Origin: Sinorhizobium sp. BG8
Lineage (GTDB): Bacteria; Pseudomonadota; Alphaproteobacteria; Rhizobiales; Rhizobiaceae
Assembly: GCF_016864555.1 (NCBI RefSeq)
Contig: NZ_CP044012.1
Location: forward strand, 678,501 to 742,500
DNA: 64,000 bases
Direction: 5' to 3'
The position numbers were made by a program, and so were the translations under genes. This document shows positions 1 to 8,810 of the stretch, in pieces. Positions within the stretch are counted from its first letter, which is position 1, and each line of letters starts with the position of its first letter. Below the pieces are notes generated by a model, which was given only the letters and a program-made list of their open reading frames with translations, made no database searches and had not been told where the DNA came from.

Positions 1-223
1 CATAGGATGCCTTCAGGTCGGGATGGTGCCATGCCGTCTCCGCCAGGTGGCCGATCGTATTGATGACCATCAGCGTCGATTTCCAGCCATGCGTCTTGTA
101 CTTGCGGCGGATCCAGCCGTTCTCGTAGCGCCAGTGTGGAAGGTCCGCCTTCAACTTGGCCACGATCTCGTCTTCGGTATAGACGCGTTCCTTCCTGCGT
201 CCGCTCGCCTCGTCTGCGCTCAT
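1..223 (-). CDS. Pterin-4a-carbinolamine dehydratase-like protein (partial, C-terminus beyond window)
   Basis: Reading the minus strand from an ATG at 223 gives 74 residues running off the window edge. The visible part carries the hallmark of the pterin carbinolamine dehydratase (PCD/DCoH) fold: a W-rich first strand around residues 31-37, an A-E pair near 61-62 and the HHPD motif at 66-69. Classical PCD dehydrates 4a-hydroxytetrahydropterin. PCD homologues are a regular part of methylotroph H4MPT gene clusters, where a role in pterin cofactor metabolism is inferred. It diverges from the RFAP synthase gene across about 100 bp, which should hold both promoters. The family call rests on the motif and context; only about two thirds of the protein is visible. 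Confidence 0.78.
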   Translation of the reverse strand, partial: MSADEASGRRKERVYTEDEIVAKLKADLPHWRYENGWIRRKYKTHGWKSTLMVINTIGHLAETAWHHPDLKASY

Positions 224-324
224 CTTCGTCGCTCCCAAATCTTTCGCCGTGCGGCTTGCGCCCCGTTTAAAAAAAGATAACATGATTTCGGGCCCGATTA
301 TCGAAAAGTTCAGAACCAGAGCTG

Positions 325-1308
325 ATGTCGGATTCCGTCTCCATACAAGTTCCCGCTCGCCTGCATCTCGGTTTCCTTGATATTCCGGGAAAGACCGGCT
401 TGAGGTTCGGCAGCATCGGACTGCCGTTGGAAGGCATTTCCACCCGCTTGACCATTGCTCGCGCCGCCGAGACGACGGTTGAAGGGAAGGAAACGGCCCG
501 CATTCTCGATCACCTGGCCAAGCTCGGGCCTCACCTCGGGCTCTCCGGCCACCATCGCATCGTCGTTCATGAAGCGATCCCCGACCATGCCGGCCTTGGA
601 TCCGGCACGCAGCTCGCGCTCGCCGTATCCGCCGCACTGCGTACCCTGCACGGTCTGCCCTTCGACGTCAGCGCGGACGCCGTTTTCCTCGGGCGCGGCA
701 CGCGCTCGGGCATAGGCGTCGCGGCATTCGAGGAAGGCGGCCTCATCCTCGATGCAGGCAAGGGCAGCCGCGACCAGACGCCGACGGTGATTTCCCGCCA
801 GCACTTTCCTGAGGAGTGGCGGGCCATACTTGTTTTCGACGGATGCGCCCAGGGCATCCACGGCGAGGCCGAGATCAGCGCGTTCCGTGAATTGCCCTCC
901 TTCCCCGCCACGAGTTCGGCGGCGATATGCCGCCATGTCCTGATGGGGATCATGCCCGCACTGATCGAGAAAGACATTCTTGCCTTCGGCGACGCAGTGA
1001 CGGCGATCCAGCGCGAAGTCGGCAACTATTTCGCCCCGGCGCAAGGCGGGCTCTTCACGAGCCCTGCAGTGGAGGCGACCCTGACGCAGTTGGCGGCCGC
1101 CGGCGCCGTCGGGATTGGCCAAAGCTCCTGGGGCCCGACCGGTTTTGCCTTCGCTGCGTCCCAGGCCGCGGCCGAGCGGATCATTGCCGCCGCGCGGCCG
1201 GAAGCGGGCACGACCATCCGGATCCTGGGCGGCAGGAATGGCGGCGCGAAGATTATACGCTCGGTGACACCGCCCCGCTTCGCGATGGAACACGAGCGCC
1301 ACAACTAG
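325..1308 (+). CDS. Beta-ribofuranosylaminobenzene 5'-phosphate (RFAP) synthase
   Basis: 327 aa. RFAP synthase condenses 4-hydroxybenzoate or 4-aminobenzoate with PRPP, the first committed step of methanopterin-type cofactor synthesis. The protein belongs to the GHMP-kinase-like superfamily. Visible signatures are ARLHLGFLD at 11-19, the glycine-rich loop GLGSGTQ at 90-96, GRGTRSGIG at 123-131 and GQSSWGPT at 265-272. Length is normal for bacterial RFAP synthases. The ATG at 325 is the first in frame after the divergent promoter gap. The stop lies 17 bp before mtdB, so it heads a plus-strand operon running to about 6.06 kb, with fae just downstream. It corresponds to orf4 of methylotroph H4MPT clusters. 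Confident call. Confidence 0.93.
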   Translation: MSDSVSIQVPARLHLGFLDIPGKTGLRFGSIGLPLEGISTRLTIARAAETTVEGKETARILDHLAKLGPHLGLSGHHRIVVHEAIPDHAGLGSGTQLALAVSAALRTLHGLPFDVSADAVFLGRGTRSGIGVAAFEEGGLILDAGKGSRDQTPTVISRQHFPEEWRAILVFDGCAQGIHGEAEISAFRELPSFPATSSAAICRHVLMGIMPALIEKDILAFGDAVTAIQREVGNYFAPAQGGLFTSPAVEATLTQLAAAGAVGIGQSSWGPTGFAFAASQAAAERIIAAARPEAGTTIRILGGRNGGAKIIRSVTPPRFAMEHERHN

Positions 1309-1325
1309 CGGGAGGGCCAGGCGAC

Positions 1326-2222
1326 ATGAGCCGCAAAACCATTCTACATATGCTCACGCCTCTCAAGCAGATGAGCCCCTTCGACGTCAACATGGCGCTC
1401 GATGCAGGATATGACAGCGTCATCCCCTACACGGGGGTGACCTTGGCCGATGTCGGCAATCTCGTACAGGACGCGATCTTCTCCCGTCCGCCGGACGCGG
1501 GCGTCGCCACGGGCATCTTTCTCGCCGGGAAGGACGTGACGGTCGCACTCGACATGCTGGATGCGGCAAAGAAGGCGATGGTGCCGCCCTTCGAAGTCTC
1601 GGTGTTCGCCGATCCGGCAGGCTCATTCACCACCGCTGCCGCCATGGTCGCGAAGGTCGAGAAGGCGCTCGCAAAGCATGACGGCCGCACGCTCTCAGGC
1701 ACGAAGGTTACGATTTTCGGCGCGACTGGAGTGGTCGGTTACTGCACCGCAGTGATCTGCGCGAAAGAGGGAGCGGACGTGACGGTGGCGGGTCATGACG
1801 GCCTGACCCGAGCATCCGACGTGGCGCAATCGATCAATGGACGCTTCGGCGTCACCGTCCGGCCGGAGGACGGATCGACCGACGAAAAGAAGACCGCTTT
1901 GCTCCAGCGTGCGGAAGTCGTGCTTTCCGCCGCCAGAGCCGGCGTCCAGGTGATCTCGGCTGCACAGATCCGGCAGGCATCCAACCTGATTGTTGCGGCG
2001 GACGTGAACGCCGTGCCGCCCGCCGGCATCGAAGGACTGGCAGTCAATGCCAATGCGGAACCGCTGGATGCGACAAGCGCCGTCGGCATCGGTCCGCTCT
2101 CCATCGGCAACGTCAAATACAAGACGCAAGCCGGCCTGTTCAAGCAGATGATCGCCGCCGACAAGCCGGTCATTTACGATTTTCGGGATGCATTCACCCT
2201 TGCACGCAGCATCGCCAAATAG
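1326..2222 (+). CDS. mtdB: Methylene-tetrahydromethanopterin dehydrogenase MtdB
   Basis: 298 aa. MtdB oxidises methylene-H4MPT to methenyl-H4MPT with NAD(P)+ in the cytoplasm, the second step after formaldehyde condensation. The N-terminal half holds the substrate domain (PYTGVTL near 34-40; the DPAGSFTTAAAMVAK segment at 96-110), and the Rossmann dinucleotide loop FGATGVVG lies at 131-138. The ATG at 1326 follows a purine-rich ribosome site (gggaggg) about 12 bp upstream; a longer in-frame extension inside the preceding gene is rejected because homology starts here. Length matches methylotroph MtdB. The next gene overlaps its 3' end by 35 bp, indicating translational coupling. Confidence 0.95.
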   Translation: MSRKTILHMLTPLKQMSPFDVNMALDAGYDSVIPYTGVTLADVGNLVQDAIFSRPPDAGVATGIFLAGKDVTVALDMLDAAKKAMVPPFEVSVFADPAGSFTTAAAMVAKVEKALAKHDGRTLSGTKVTIFGATGVVGYCTAVICAKEGADVTVAGHDGLTRASDVAQSINGRFGVTVRPEDGSTDEKKTALLQRAEVVLSAARAGVQVISAAQIRQASNLIVAADVNAVPPAGIEGLAVNANAEPLDATSAVGIGPLSIGNVKYKTQAGLFKQMIAADKPVIYDFRDAFTLARSIAK

Positions 2223-3327
2223 CCCCTCTGTCCTCATCGCAGCCATTTCAGGGCGTTCCCTGGCGGCGGCGGCACGCCGTGCCGGCTATCGCCCGCTTGT
2301 GGCGGACCTCTTCTGCGACGCCGACACCGTAAATCTTGCCGAACGGACGGCGCGACTCTCCGGGTCTCTCGCAGAAGGGATCGATGGAGAGCAGATAGCG
2401 ACGACCCTGCATGCGTTGGCGCAAGGCGAAATGCCTGCGGCGCTGGTCTATGGCTCGGGTTTCGAGCGAAAACCTGAAATCGTGGAGGTGCTCGAAAAGG
2501 CATTTCCGCTGGCCGGCAACAGCGCGGCCACGCTCCGGTTTGTAAAGGATCCACAGTCCTTGTCCGAGCTTTGTGCGGAGATCGGCATACAGCATCCCGA
2601 AATCCGCTTCAGTGCCCCGGAGAGCATGGACGGCTGGTTGAACAAGCTTGGCGGCGGTGCCGGCGGCTCCCATGTGCGGCATGCCGGGCAGCACCAACTG
2701 GCGCAAGGTCAGTACCTCCAGCGGTTCGTCGCCGGGCAGAGCGTTTCGGCGCTGTTCGTCGCGGACGGACGGCGCGCCAAGATCGTCGGTTTCAGCCGGC
2801 AATGGACCTCGCCGTCCAGCACCTCGCCGTTTCGCTATGGCGGCGCCGTGCGGCTCGCAAGATTCCCCAAAGGCAAGAGGACACGTATCGCCGCCTGGCT
2901 CGATAAGCTGACCCGCCGGACGGGTCTCCTTGGCCTTTGCAGTGCCGATTTCATTGATGCCGAAGACGGCCTGCACCTCATCGAAATCAATCCGCGGCCA
3001 GGGGCGACCATCGACATCTTTGATACCGACGAGGCGCCGCTGCTCACCCAGCATCTGCGGGCGGTGCGCGGACAAAGCGTACCGCAACCGACCTACAGGG
3101 GTGCCGTCGCATCGGCGATCGCCTATGCCGCGCATCCCATCGACCGCTTCCCGGAGATCGACTGGCCGGAGATGACGGCGGATCACCAGAGCCCCGGCAC
3201 CACGCTTCAGCTCGACGACCCCATCTGTACCGTACTGGCGCGAGCCCGCTCCGCGGCAGGCGCCGAGCGCGCCGTCAAGCATCGCATCAAGGACTTGGCG
3301 AAGCATTGGAAAGGGGAGTTCCAATGA
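2188..3327 (+). CDS. ATP-grasp protein of the H4MPT cluster (orf5-like)
   Basis: 379 aa. This ATP-grasp-fold protein sits between mtdB and mch, a conserved position in methylotroph clusters. Visible features are a Rossmann-like N-terminus (SVLIAAISGRS near 14-23), a glycine-rich loop GGGAGGSHV at 155-163 and the metal/ATP motif EINPRPGATID at 266-276. Family members join a carboxylate to an amine or thiol at the cost of ATP; the exact step in H4MPT assembly is not known to me. The ATG at 2188 is the only ATG giving the full N-terminus, although TTG at 2200 is possible. It overlaps mtdB by 35 bp and its TGA overlaps the mch ATG. Confidence 0.85.
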   Translation: MHSPLHAASPNSPSVLIAAISGRSLAAAARRAGYRPLVADLFCDADTVNLAERTARLSGSLAEGIDGEQIATTLHALAQGEMPAALVYGSGFERKPEIVEVLEKAFPLAGNSAATLRFVKDPQSLSELCAEIGIQHPEIRFSAPESMDGWLNKLGGGAGGSHVRHAGQHQLAQGQYLQRFVAGQSVSALFVADGRRAKIVGFSRQWTSPSSTSPFRYGGAVRLARFPKGKRTRIAAWLDKLTRRTGLLGLCSADFIDAEDGLHLIEINPRPGATIDIFDTDEAPLLTQHLRAVRGQSVPQPTYRGAVASAIAYAAHPIDRFPEIDWPEMTADHQSPGTTLQLDDPICTVLARARSAAGAERAVKHRIKDLAKHWKGEFQ

Positions 3328-4281
3328 AAGACAACAGAGCCCACCTCAACAGAAATGCCCAGAAGATCGTCGATGAGATCATCGCCGACGCAGAGCGGTA
3401 CGGCGTCGAGCACAGCCGCGGCAATCTCGGGGAGCATCGGATCGACGCCGGTTCACGCAGCCCCGGGGGGCTGGAAGTAGGGTTGCGGGTCGTCGAAATC
3501 TGCATGGGCGGCCTCGGAAAAGCAGCCGTGACGCTCGACCGGTACAGCGAACGCTGGCCTCTCAGCATCGACGTTCAATCGTCTCGACCGGTGCTCGCCT
3601 GCCTCGGCAGCCAGTATGCCGGCTGGCGGCTGTCGCATGAGAAGTATTTCGCGATGGGATCGGGGCCTGTCCGGGCGCTTGCCAGGGTCGAACCGCTCTT
3701 CGACGAGATCGCCTACAGGGAGGATGAAGCCGCATCCTCCGTCATCGTGCTGGAGACCGACAAGCCGCCACCGCAGGCCATCGTGGAAAAGGTCGCGGCT
3801 GCAACGGGGTTAAAGCCGGAAGACCTGACCTTCATCTATGCCCCCACCCAGAGCCTCACCGGCTGCACGCAGATCGTCGGGCGCGTGCTGGAAGTGGCCT
3901 TGCACAAGGCGCATGACCTGCATTTCCCCTTGATTCAATCGTCGACGGAATGGGGACTGCTCCGGTTCCCGCGCCCCACCCGGATTTCCTGACGGCGATG
4001 GGACGCACGAACGACGCGATCATCTATGGCGGGCTCGTACAGTTGTTCGTTCGCGGAAGCGCCGCCGCCGCGCGCGACCTTGCGGAGCAACTGCCGAGCA
4101 CCTCGTCGCGCGACTACGGCGCGCCGTTCTCGAACATCTTTGAGAAATTCAAGGGGACTTCTATGCGATTGATCCGCATCTGTTCAGTCCTGCCGAGGTC
4201 ATCGTGACGGCGATCGAAACCGGCGATACGTTCAGAACCGGCCGCAGAAATCTGGAAATGTTGGAGCAGTCCCTTGGCTGA
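3324..4281 (+). pseudogene. mch: Methenyl-H4MPT cyclohydrolase Mch, disrupted by two frameshifts
   Basis: Mch hydrolyses methenyl-H4MPT to formyl-H4MPT. The ATG at 3324 overlaps the upstream TGA and follows gaaaggggag. The first frame matches Mch up to the HDLHFPL segment, then drifts and stops at 3992. The homologous sequence resumes in another frame ([25 protein letters not shown]) and shifts a second time after EKFKG, continuing as [11 protein letters not shown] to a stop at 4281. Adding one C to the run at 3926-3929 and one G to the run at 4153-4156 restores an unbroken reading frame of about 319 aa, the normal Mch length. Everything around both breaks is conserved, which favours sequencing error over decay. 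As written, the gene would make only a 222-residue truncated product. Confidence 0.9.
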
Positions 4282-5203
4282 AAACTTATCCGCGGGCCGC
4301 ATACTCATCGTGTCCGACAAGCCTGACAAGCAGGTCAAGCAACTCTGCGCATCCTTCAAGGGGTTCGGAGCGGATCCCTTCTTCTGCCCACTCGCCGATA
4401 TTGCCTTCGACACGCGCTACCCCTCCGGGATAGCGATACCATCCTTCGACGGAGCACTTCCGGCCGGCGTTGTCGTGCGCTCGATCTCTTCCGGGAGCTT
4501 CGAGGCCATCACACGACGTCTCGGCATTCTACACGCGCTTACCCATATGGGCGTGCCGGTCTGGAATTCAGCCAAAGCAATCGAGCGCTGCGTCGACAAA
4601 TCGATGACGACATTCCTGCTGGCCCAGGCGGGCCTGCCGACTCCCCAAACCTTCGCTGTAGAGGGACTCGACAATGCGAAGGTCGTTGTCGATCGCGAGG
4701 CGTCGCAAGGTCCACTGGTCCTCAAGCCGCTTTTCGGATCGCAGGGGCGCGGCCTGAAGCTCATCCACTCCGTCGAGGATCTGCCCGACCCGGCCGATAT
4801 CGACGATACATACTACCTGCAACGCTTCGTTGAGCGCACCGCCCCGCCCTATCGCGACTACCGGGTCTTCGTGTGCGACGGAGAAATCCTCGGAATGATC
4901 GAGCGCTGCGCGGACAGTTGGATCACCAACATCGCACGAGGCGCGAAGGCGAGGCCGGTCGCGGCCCTGCTCCATCACAAGCTCGAGGAGCTGTCGCTCG
5001 CCGCGGCCAGGGCGATCGGCACCGATTTCGCGGGCATCGACATCGTGCAGGCTGACGACGGCGGCCTCCAGCTTCTGGAGGTCAACAGCATGCCCGCCTG
5101 GACCGGCTTGCAATCGGTGGTGCCCGTACGGATCGCCGAACGAATCGCCGCGGCAATGTGCGCCCGGATCGACTCGGCCAACCGGGAAAGATCGGCGGCC
5201 TGA
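4274..5203 (+). CDS. RimK-like ATP-grasp ligase of the H4MPT cluster (orf7-like)
   Basis: 309 aa with a TTG start at 4274 that overlaps the end of mch by 8 bp; no ATG lies near the conserved N-terminus. RimK/MptN-type ATP-grasp enzymes add glutamate to a carboxylate, and MptN glutamylates H4MPT in archaea. Visible motifs are KPLFGSQGRGL at 151-161 (ATP-binding glycine loop), RDYRVFV at 194-200 and the metal-binding LEVNSMPAW at 268-276. It is co-transcribed with its neighbours, and its TGA shares bases with the next ATG (TGATG). A glutamate- or other amino-acid-ligating step on the pterin cofactor is inferred, not shown. Confidence 0.86.
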   Translation: MAENLSAGRILIVSDKPDKQVKQLCASFKGFGADPFFCPLADIAFDTRYPSGIAIPSFDGALPAGVVVRSISSGSFEAITRRLGILHALTHMGVPVWNSAKAIERCVDKSMTTFLLAQAGLPTPQTFAVEGLDNAKVVVDREASQGPLVLKPLFGSQGRGLKLIHSVEDLPDPADIDDTYYLQRFVERTAPPYRDYRVFVCDGEILGMIERCADSWITNIARGAKARPVAALLHHKLEELSLAAARAIGTDFAGIDIVQADDGGLQLLEVNSMPAWTGLQSVVPVRIAERIAAAMCARIDSANRERSAA

Positions 5204-6063
5204 TGCTGTCGCGCGAACAGATCGCCTCTATCTATGTCGATTCATGCAGGGCCGAAATCGATGCGCTGAAGCCGGGAAACGTTCATCGCTTCGCGGACGG
5301 CCACCACATGACGGCGCAACAGTTCTTGGAGAGCGCCGAGATCACGGCGGCGCCCATCACCTTTCCCGATGCTTCCGTCGGCGAACGTGTTCTCGCCTCC
5401 GCCTCCATAACGAGAGAGAAGGTCGGCACCAACACCAATCTCGGCATACTGCTGCTCTGTGCCCCTTTGGCCAAGGCGGCCGAGATCGCGTCCCTGGATC
5501 TTCGGCAGAGCCTGCAGGATGTCATCGGTGCGATGGACGATCGCGACACACGCGACGTGTTTGCCGCCATCCGGCTCGCAAACCCGGGCGGGCTCGGCAA
5601 ATCCGAGACCAACGATGTCAACGACGAGCCGGTCGGCTCTCTCGTCGAGGCGATGCGGCAAGCGGAGCATCGCGATTCCGTCGCCAGGCAGTATGCGACG
5701 GGCTTTGCCGACATATTCGCCGGCGGACTGTCGGCACACGCCAAGGCGCTCGCCGATGGCGAAACCGGAATGTGGCCGACCGTGTTCGTCTACCTCCAAA
5801 TGCTGTCCACGTTTCCCGACAGCCATATCGCGCGAAAGCATGGCCTCGTCATCGCCGAGGAGGTGCGCGGGCAGGCCGAAGACATCTTCAGGGAAATCGC
5901 TCGGACCAGCGACACGAAGGCCCGGGAGCGTACCCTCCTGGCATTCGATTCCCGCTTGAAAGCCAGCGGTTTGAACCCCGGAACCTCAGCCGATCTGACC
6001 GTGGCAACGCTTTTTGCGGCAGGCGTCAACTTCGCCTTGCAATGTGCAAACGTAAATGCTTGA
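5203..6063 (+). CDS. Triphosphoribosyl-dephospho-CoA synthase (CitG)-like protein of the H4MPT cluster
   Basis: 286 aa from the ATG at 5203, which overlaps the preceding TGA. It has the two CitG/MdcB family motifs, KPGNVH at 23-28 and GTNTNLGI at 75-82. Classical members transfer a ribosyl triphosphate from ATP to dephospho-CoA for citrate or malonate lyases. No such lyase is present here, and homologues are constant members of methylotroph H4MPT clusters, so a related transfer in cofactor synthesis is likely. It is the last gene of the RFAP synthase operon; about 160 bp follow before fae, room for a separate fae promoter. Confidence 0.85.
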   Translation: MLSREQIASIYVDSCRAEIDALKPGNVHRFADGHHMTAQQFLESAEITAAPITFPDASVGERVLASASITREKVGTNTNLGILLLCAPLAKAAEIASLDLRQSLQDVIGAMDDRDTRDVFAAIRLANPGGLGKSETNDVNDEPVGSLVEAMRQAEHRDSVARQYATGFADIFAGGLSAHAKALADGETGMWPTVFVYLQMLSTFPDSHIARKHGLVIAEEVRGQAEDIFREIARTSDTKARERTLLAFDSRLKASGLNPGTSADLTVATLFAAGVNFALQCANVNA

Positions 6064-6224
6064 ATTTCAGCGGCGGGAACATTCCATCCGCTGCTATCTG
6101 GCCAACCGACCCAGCCAAAAGGGTGCTGTGAACAAGGATAGCTGTCCATCGAGAGTCGTGTCTCGAGGTACGGCAATCTTTGGACAAAACCATTTGGTCA
6201 AAAGGTACAGGGAGGTATTGGGCC

Positions 6225-6731
6225 ATGGCAAAGATCAACAAGGTATTGGTTGGTGAATCCCTCGTTGGGGAGGGGAATGAAGTTGCGCATATCGATCTTC
6301 TGATCGGGCCGCGCGGCAGCGCCGTCGAGTCGGCATTTTGCCACGCATTGACGAACAACAAGGATGGGTTCACGTCGCTGCTCGCAGTGATCGCCCCGAA
6401 CCTGGCATGCAAGCCGAACACCGTGATGTTCAACAAGGTCACGATCAAGGGTGCCAAGCAGGCCGTGCAGATGTTCGGTCCCGCTCAGCATGCAGTCGCA
6501 AAGGCCGTGCAGGACAGTGTCGCGGACGGCACGATCCCGGCCGACGAAGCCGATGACGTGTTCATCTGCGTCGGTGTGTTCATCCACTGGCAGGCCGAAG
6601 ACGACGCGAAGATCCAGAAATACAACTATGAGGCAACCAAGGAAGCGATTCAGCGCGCCGTCACAGGCAAGCCAACTGCCGCGGAAGCCACTGCCCAGCG
6701 CGACTCCGTCAAGCATCCCTTCGGTGCTTAG
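6225..6731 (+). CDS. fae: Formaldehyde-activating enzyme Fae
   Basis: 168 aa. Fae catalyses condensation of formaldehyde with H4MPT to methylene-H4MPT, the entry step of the pathway and the main formaldehyde detoxification reaction in methylotrophs. The N-terminus has [16 protein letters not shown] at 10-25, including the catalytic His22 known from Methylorubrum Fae, followed by IGPRG at 27-31 and the conserved [12 protein letters not shown] near 119-130. The ATG at 6225 follows cagggaggt. Length and all conserved blocks are intact. It ends 220 bp before a convergent gene, with a strong stem-loop between them. Highest-confidence marker of the pathway in this window. Confidence 0.97.
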   Translation: MAKINKVLVGESLVGEGNEVAHIDLLIGPRGSAVESAFCHALTNNKDGFTSLLAVIAPNLACKPNTVMFNKVTIKGAKQAVQMFGPAQHAVAKAVQDSVADGTIPADEADDVFICVGVFIHWQAEDDAKIQKYNYEATKEAIQRAVTGKPTAAEATAQRDSVKHPFGA

Positions 6732-6870
6732 GAACGGGACAACCCCGCTCAGAACAAGCCCCCGGTTGAAACAGGTGGCCTGATGCGCCGGTTGGCAAAG
6801 CTGCTCGGCTTTTGAAGACTGAAATGCATCTAGCATCGGAAAGCGGAATAGGGCTTCCGCCATCGCGACG

Positions 6871-6949
6871 TCCTTCCGTCTCCCTCACGTGCTCCTACGG
6901 GCAAAGTGAAGGAACGGAAGGATGGCGTGGTGGCGGAGTCCTTTTTTTA
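6871..6949. terminator. Stem-loop and T-run between convergent fae and HisA-like genes
   Basis: TCCTTCCGT at 6871-6879 pairs perfectly with ACGGAAGGA at 6914-6922. Pairing continues inward, imperfectly, through CTCAC/GTGAAG. A run of seven T residues follows near 6943-6949 on the plus strand. Position after fae and before a gene read from the other side fits an intrinsic terminator. The long loop makes the fold less certain than a classical hairpin. Confidence 0.55.
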
Positions 6950-6952
6950 TTG

Positions 6953-7666
6953 TCATCGCGCTTGGGACGGTCCCATGAAGGAGGAGATGTCGGCCTCGCT
7001 CAACGCCCCGTTGTGGAGCGAACTGGCGACCAGGGCACCCGCAATGCCCATAACTTCCAGTCGCCGAAGATCAGCCGCGTCGCGGACGCCACCTGCGGCA
7101 ATGACGGCGCGGTTGCCTGCGCGGGTCTTGACCTTACGCAACACGTCGTAGTCCGGTCCATCCCCTGCCCCAACCTTGCCAAGCGTCATCACGATCACGG
7201 TGCCCGGCCAGAGTTCGCTTTGTTCGAGGATTTCCGGTGGTCCGAGAAAGGCGTTCGCCCGGAAATCGAGGGAAAGCAGGAGCCTGGGATTGTTGCCGAA
7301 CCTGCGCAGGAGACCGGTGTCCACCTGGCTTTCGGAGCCGAGCACGGCGAGCGTGCGCGCGTTGTCGAGAGTGGCGGCGATATCGTCGCTGCTGGAAAAC
7401 CCGGCATCGAGCCAAACTTCCGGCGCCGGCCGCAACCCTGCCAACAGTTCAGCAGCCTGCAACGGCCGGGCTCCGTTTTCGATGGCATCGAGATCAGCAA
7501 CGTAGAAGGCGGGGAACGGAAAGACCTGCCGCAAGGCAGCCGCCACATCCGCTATGTCGGCAGTGGCGCTCAATGGTGTTTCTATGGGCCTGTAGGCGTT
7601 GCGCACCCCCATATGCGCGCGCACTACGAGGCCATCTTTCATGTCGAGTACTGGAACGATAATCAC
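6953..7666 (-). CDS. HisA/HisF-like TIM-barrel protein of the H4MPT cluster
   Basis: 237 aa when started at GTG 7666, giving an N-terminus IIVPVLDMKDGLVVRA typical of this family. A TTG at 7711 would add 15 residues but overlap the divergent gene. The fold resembles phosphoribosylformimino isomerase HisA: PVLDMKDG at the first strand, YVADLDAIENG in the middle and a C-terminal phosphate-binding AAGGVRDAADL. Proteins of this type (annotated as HisA/HisF-related) recur in methylotroph H4MPT clusters and are thought to act in cofactor synthesis; the substrate is unknown. It converges on fae and diverges from the hydantoinase-like gene. Confidence 0.82.
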   Translation of the reverse strand: MIIVPVLDMKDGLVVRAHMGVRNAYRPIETPLSATADIADVAAALRQVFPFPAFYVADLDAIENGARPLQAAELLAGLRPAPEVWLDAGFSSSDDIAATLDNARTLAVLGSESQVDTGLLRRFGNNPRLLLSLDFRANAFLGPPEILEQSELWPGTVIVMTLGKVGAGDGPDYDVLRKVKTRAGNRAVIAAGGVRDAADLRRLEVMGIAGALVASSLHNGALSEADISSFMGPSQAR

Positions 7667-7698
7667 ATGCTCAATCTCAATGGGAAACGACGACGGGT

Positions 7699-8778
7699 AT
7701 GAAAGCGTCAATTGCAGCCGTTGAAAAGAGGACTGTGATCGGCTGGGACATCGGAGGCGCGCATCTGAAGGTGGCGCGGGCCGATGGCGGCAGGATCACG
7801 CTCGCGAGAACGATCAGAGCCTCGATGTGGCTTGGTCTGGATCAGGTAAGGGCCGCCCTGCAAGAGCTTGGACCATTGGTCGATCGCAGTGCAATCAACG
7901 TGTTCACCATGACCGGCGAGCTCTCCGACGGGTTTCCGTCGCGCGACGAGGGGATCCGCCAGTTGCTCGACTTCATCGAGACAGAATTCGGCGTGGACGG
8001 AAGCCTGATCTACGCGGGCCGCGCGGGGTTCTCCGATATTGCTGGCGCCCGCCCGCTTGGGCCTGACATTGCCTCCGCCAACTGGCATGCGACGGCCGCC
8101 CTGACGGCCGAACGCGTTGGCGAAGGTCTCTTTGTGGATATGGGTTCCACGACCACCGACATTCTCGCCTTGGCCGGCGGGAAGCTGGCGAGTAGCGGGT
8201 ACTCGGACGCTGAACGGCTTCTCACCGGGGAGCTTGTCTACACCGGCTTCACGCGCTCGGCGCTGATCGGGATTGCCGAAAGGGTGCCTGTCCGCGGCGC
8301 GATGACGCCGCTGATGAACGAGTACTTCGCCAACACCGCCGACATTTCGCGGATCATGGGCATACTCGACGAGCACGACGACCATTACCCGACGGCGGAC
8401 CGGAGGGAAAAGACGGTCTCCGGATCGATCGGTCGGCTCGCCCGCATGATAGGGCGCGACAGCAGTGACCTGGAGGACGAGGAGTGGACGGACATCGCCA
8501 GCTGGTTCAGCGAACACCAGTTGCGGATGATCCATGATGCGGCGTTCCGGGTGCTTGCGAGCGCGCGGACGGAACGGTCGGCACCGGTCGTCGGTGCGGG
8601 AATCGGGCGGCCCCAGATCCGCCGCCTGGCAGAGCGCCTCAATCGGCCCTTCATCGATTTCGGCTCGCTCATTCCCGCAACGCAGGAGGCGCGCGACGAT
8701 GCAAGCAAGGCCGGACCGGCAGCGGCGGTAGCGCTGCTCGGCCTGTCGCACATCGCGCAGACTGCGAACAAGCGTTGA
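7699..8778 (+). CDS. Hydantoinase/oxoprolinase-family H4MPT-linked C1 pathway protein
   Basis: 359 aa. It is an ASKHA-fold protein with two phosphate-binding loops, GWDIGGAHLK at 15-24 and VDMGSTTTDI at 146-155, as in hydantoinase A/oxoprolinase proteins. It matches the family described as a probable H4MPT-linked C1 transfer pathway protein, found only in organisms with H4MPT or methanofuran, suggesting an ATP-dependent step of cofactor synthesis. The ATG at 7699 lies 32 bp from the preferred start of the divergent HisA-like gene, so promoters must overlap. It converges with the DUF447 gene 32 bp downstream. Confidence 0.87.
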   Translation: MKASIAAVEKRTVIGWDIGGAHLKVARADGGRITLARTIRASMWLGLDQVRAALQELGPLVDRSAINVFTMTGELSDGFPSRDEGIRQLLDFIETEFGVDGSLIYAGRAGFSDIAGARPLGPDIASANWHATAALTAERVGEGLFVDMGSTTTDILALAGGKLASSGYSDAERLLTGELVYTGFTRSALIGIAERVPVRGAMTPLMNEYFANTADISRIMGILDEHDDHYPTADRREKTVSGSIGRLARMIGRDSSDLEDEEWTDIASWFSEHQLRMIHDAAFRVLASARTERSAPVVGAGIGRPQIRRLAERLNRPFIDFGSLIPATQEARDDASKAGPAAAVALLGLSHIAQTANKR

Positions 8779-8810
8779 CGACGGACCGGAGGAGAGCGAC
8801 GCCAGCTCCG

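Noticed and set aside
927-1325. 133-residue N-terminal extension of mtdB inside RFAP synthase
   Set aside because: It lies entirely inside RFAP synthase in another frame; MtdB homology starts at ATG 1326 after a good ribosome site.
6168-6202. Imperfect dyad around the fae promoter (TTTGGACAAA and TTTGGTCAAA)
   Set aside because: The arms mismatch at two positions and there is no second example in the window, so I did not call it an operator.
6180-6224. Earlier start for fae
   Set aside because: Adds 15 residues absent from Fae proteins; ATG 6225 has a strong ribosome site and gives the correct catalytic His22 numbering.
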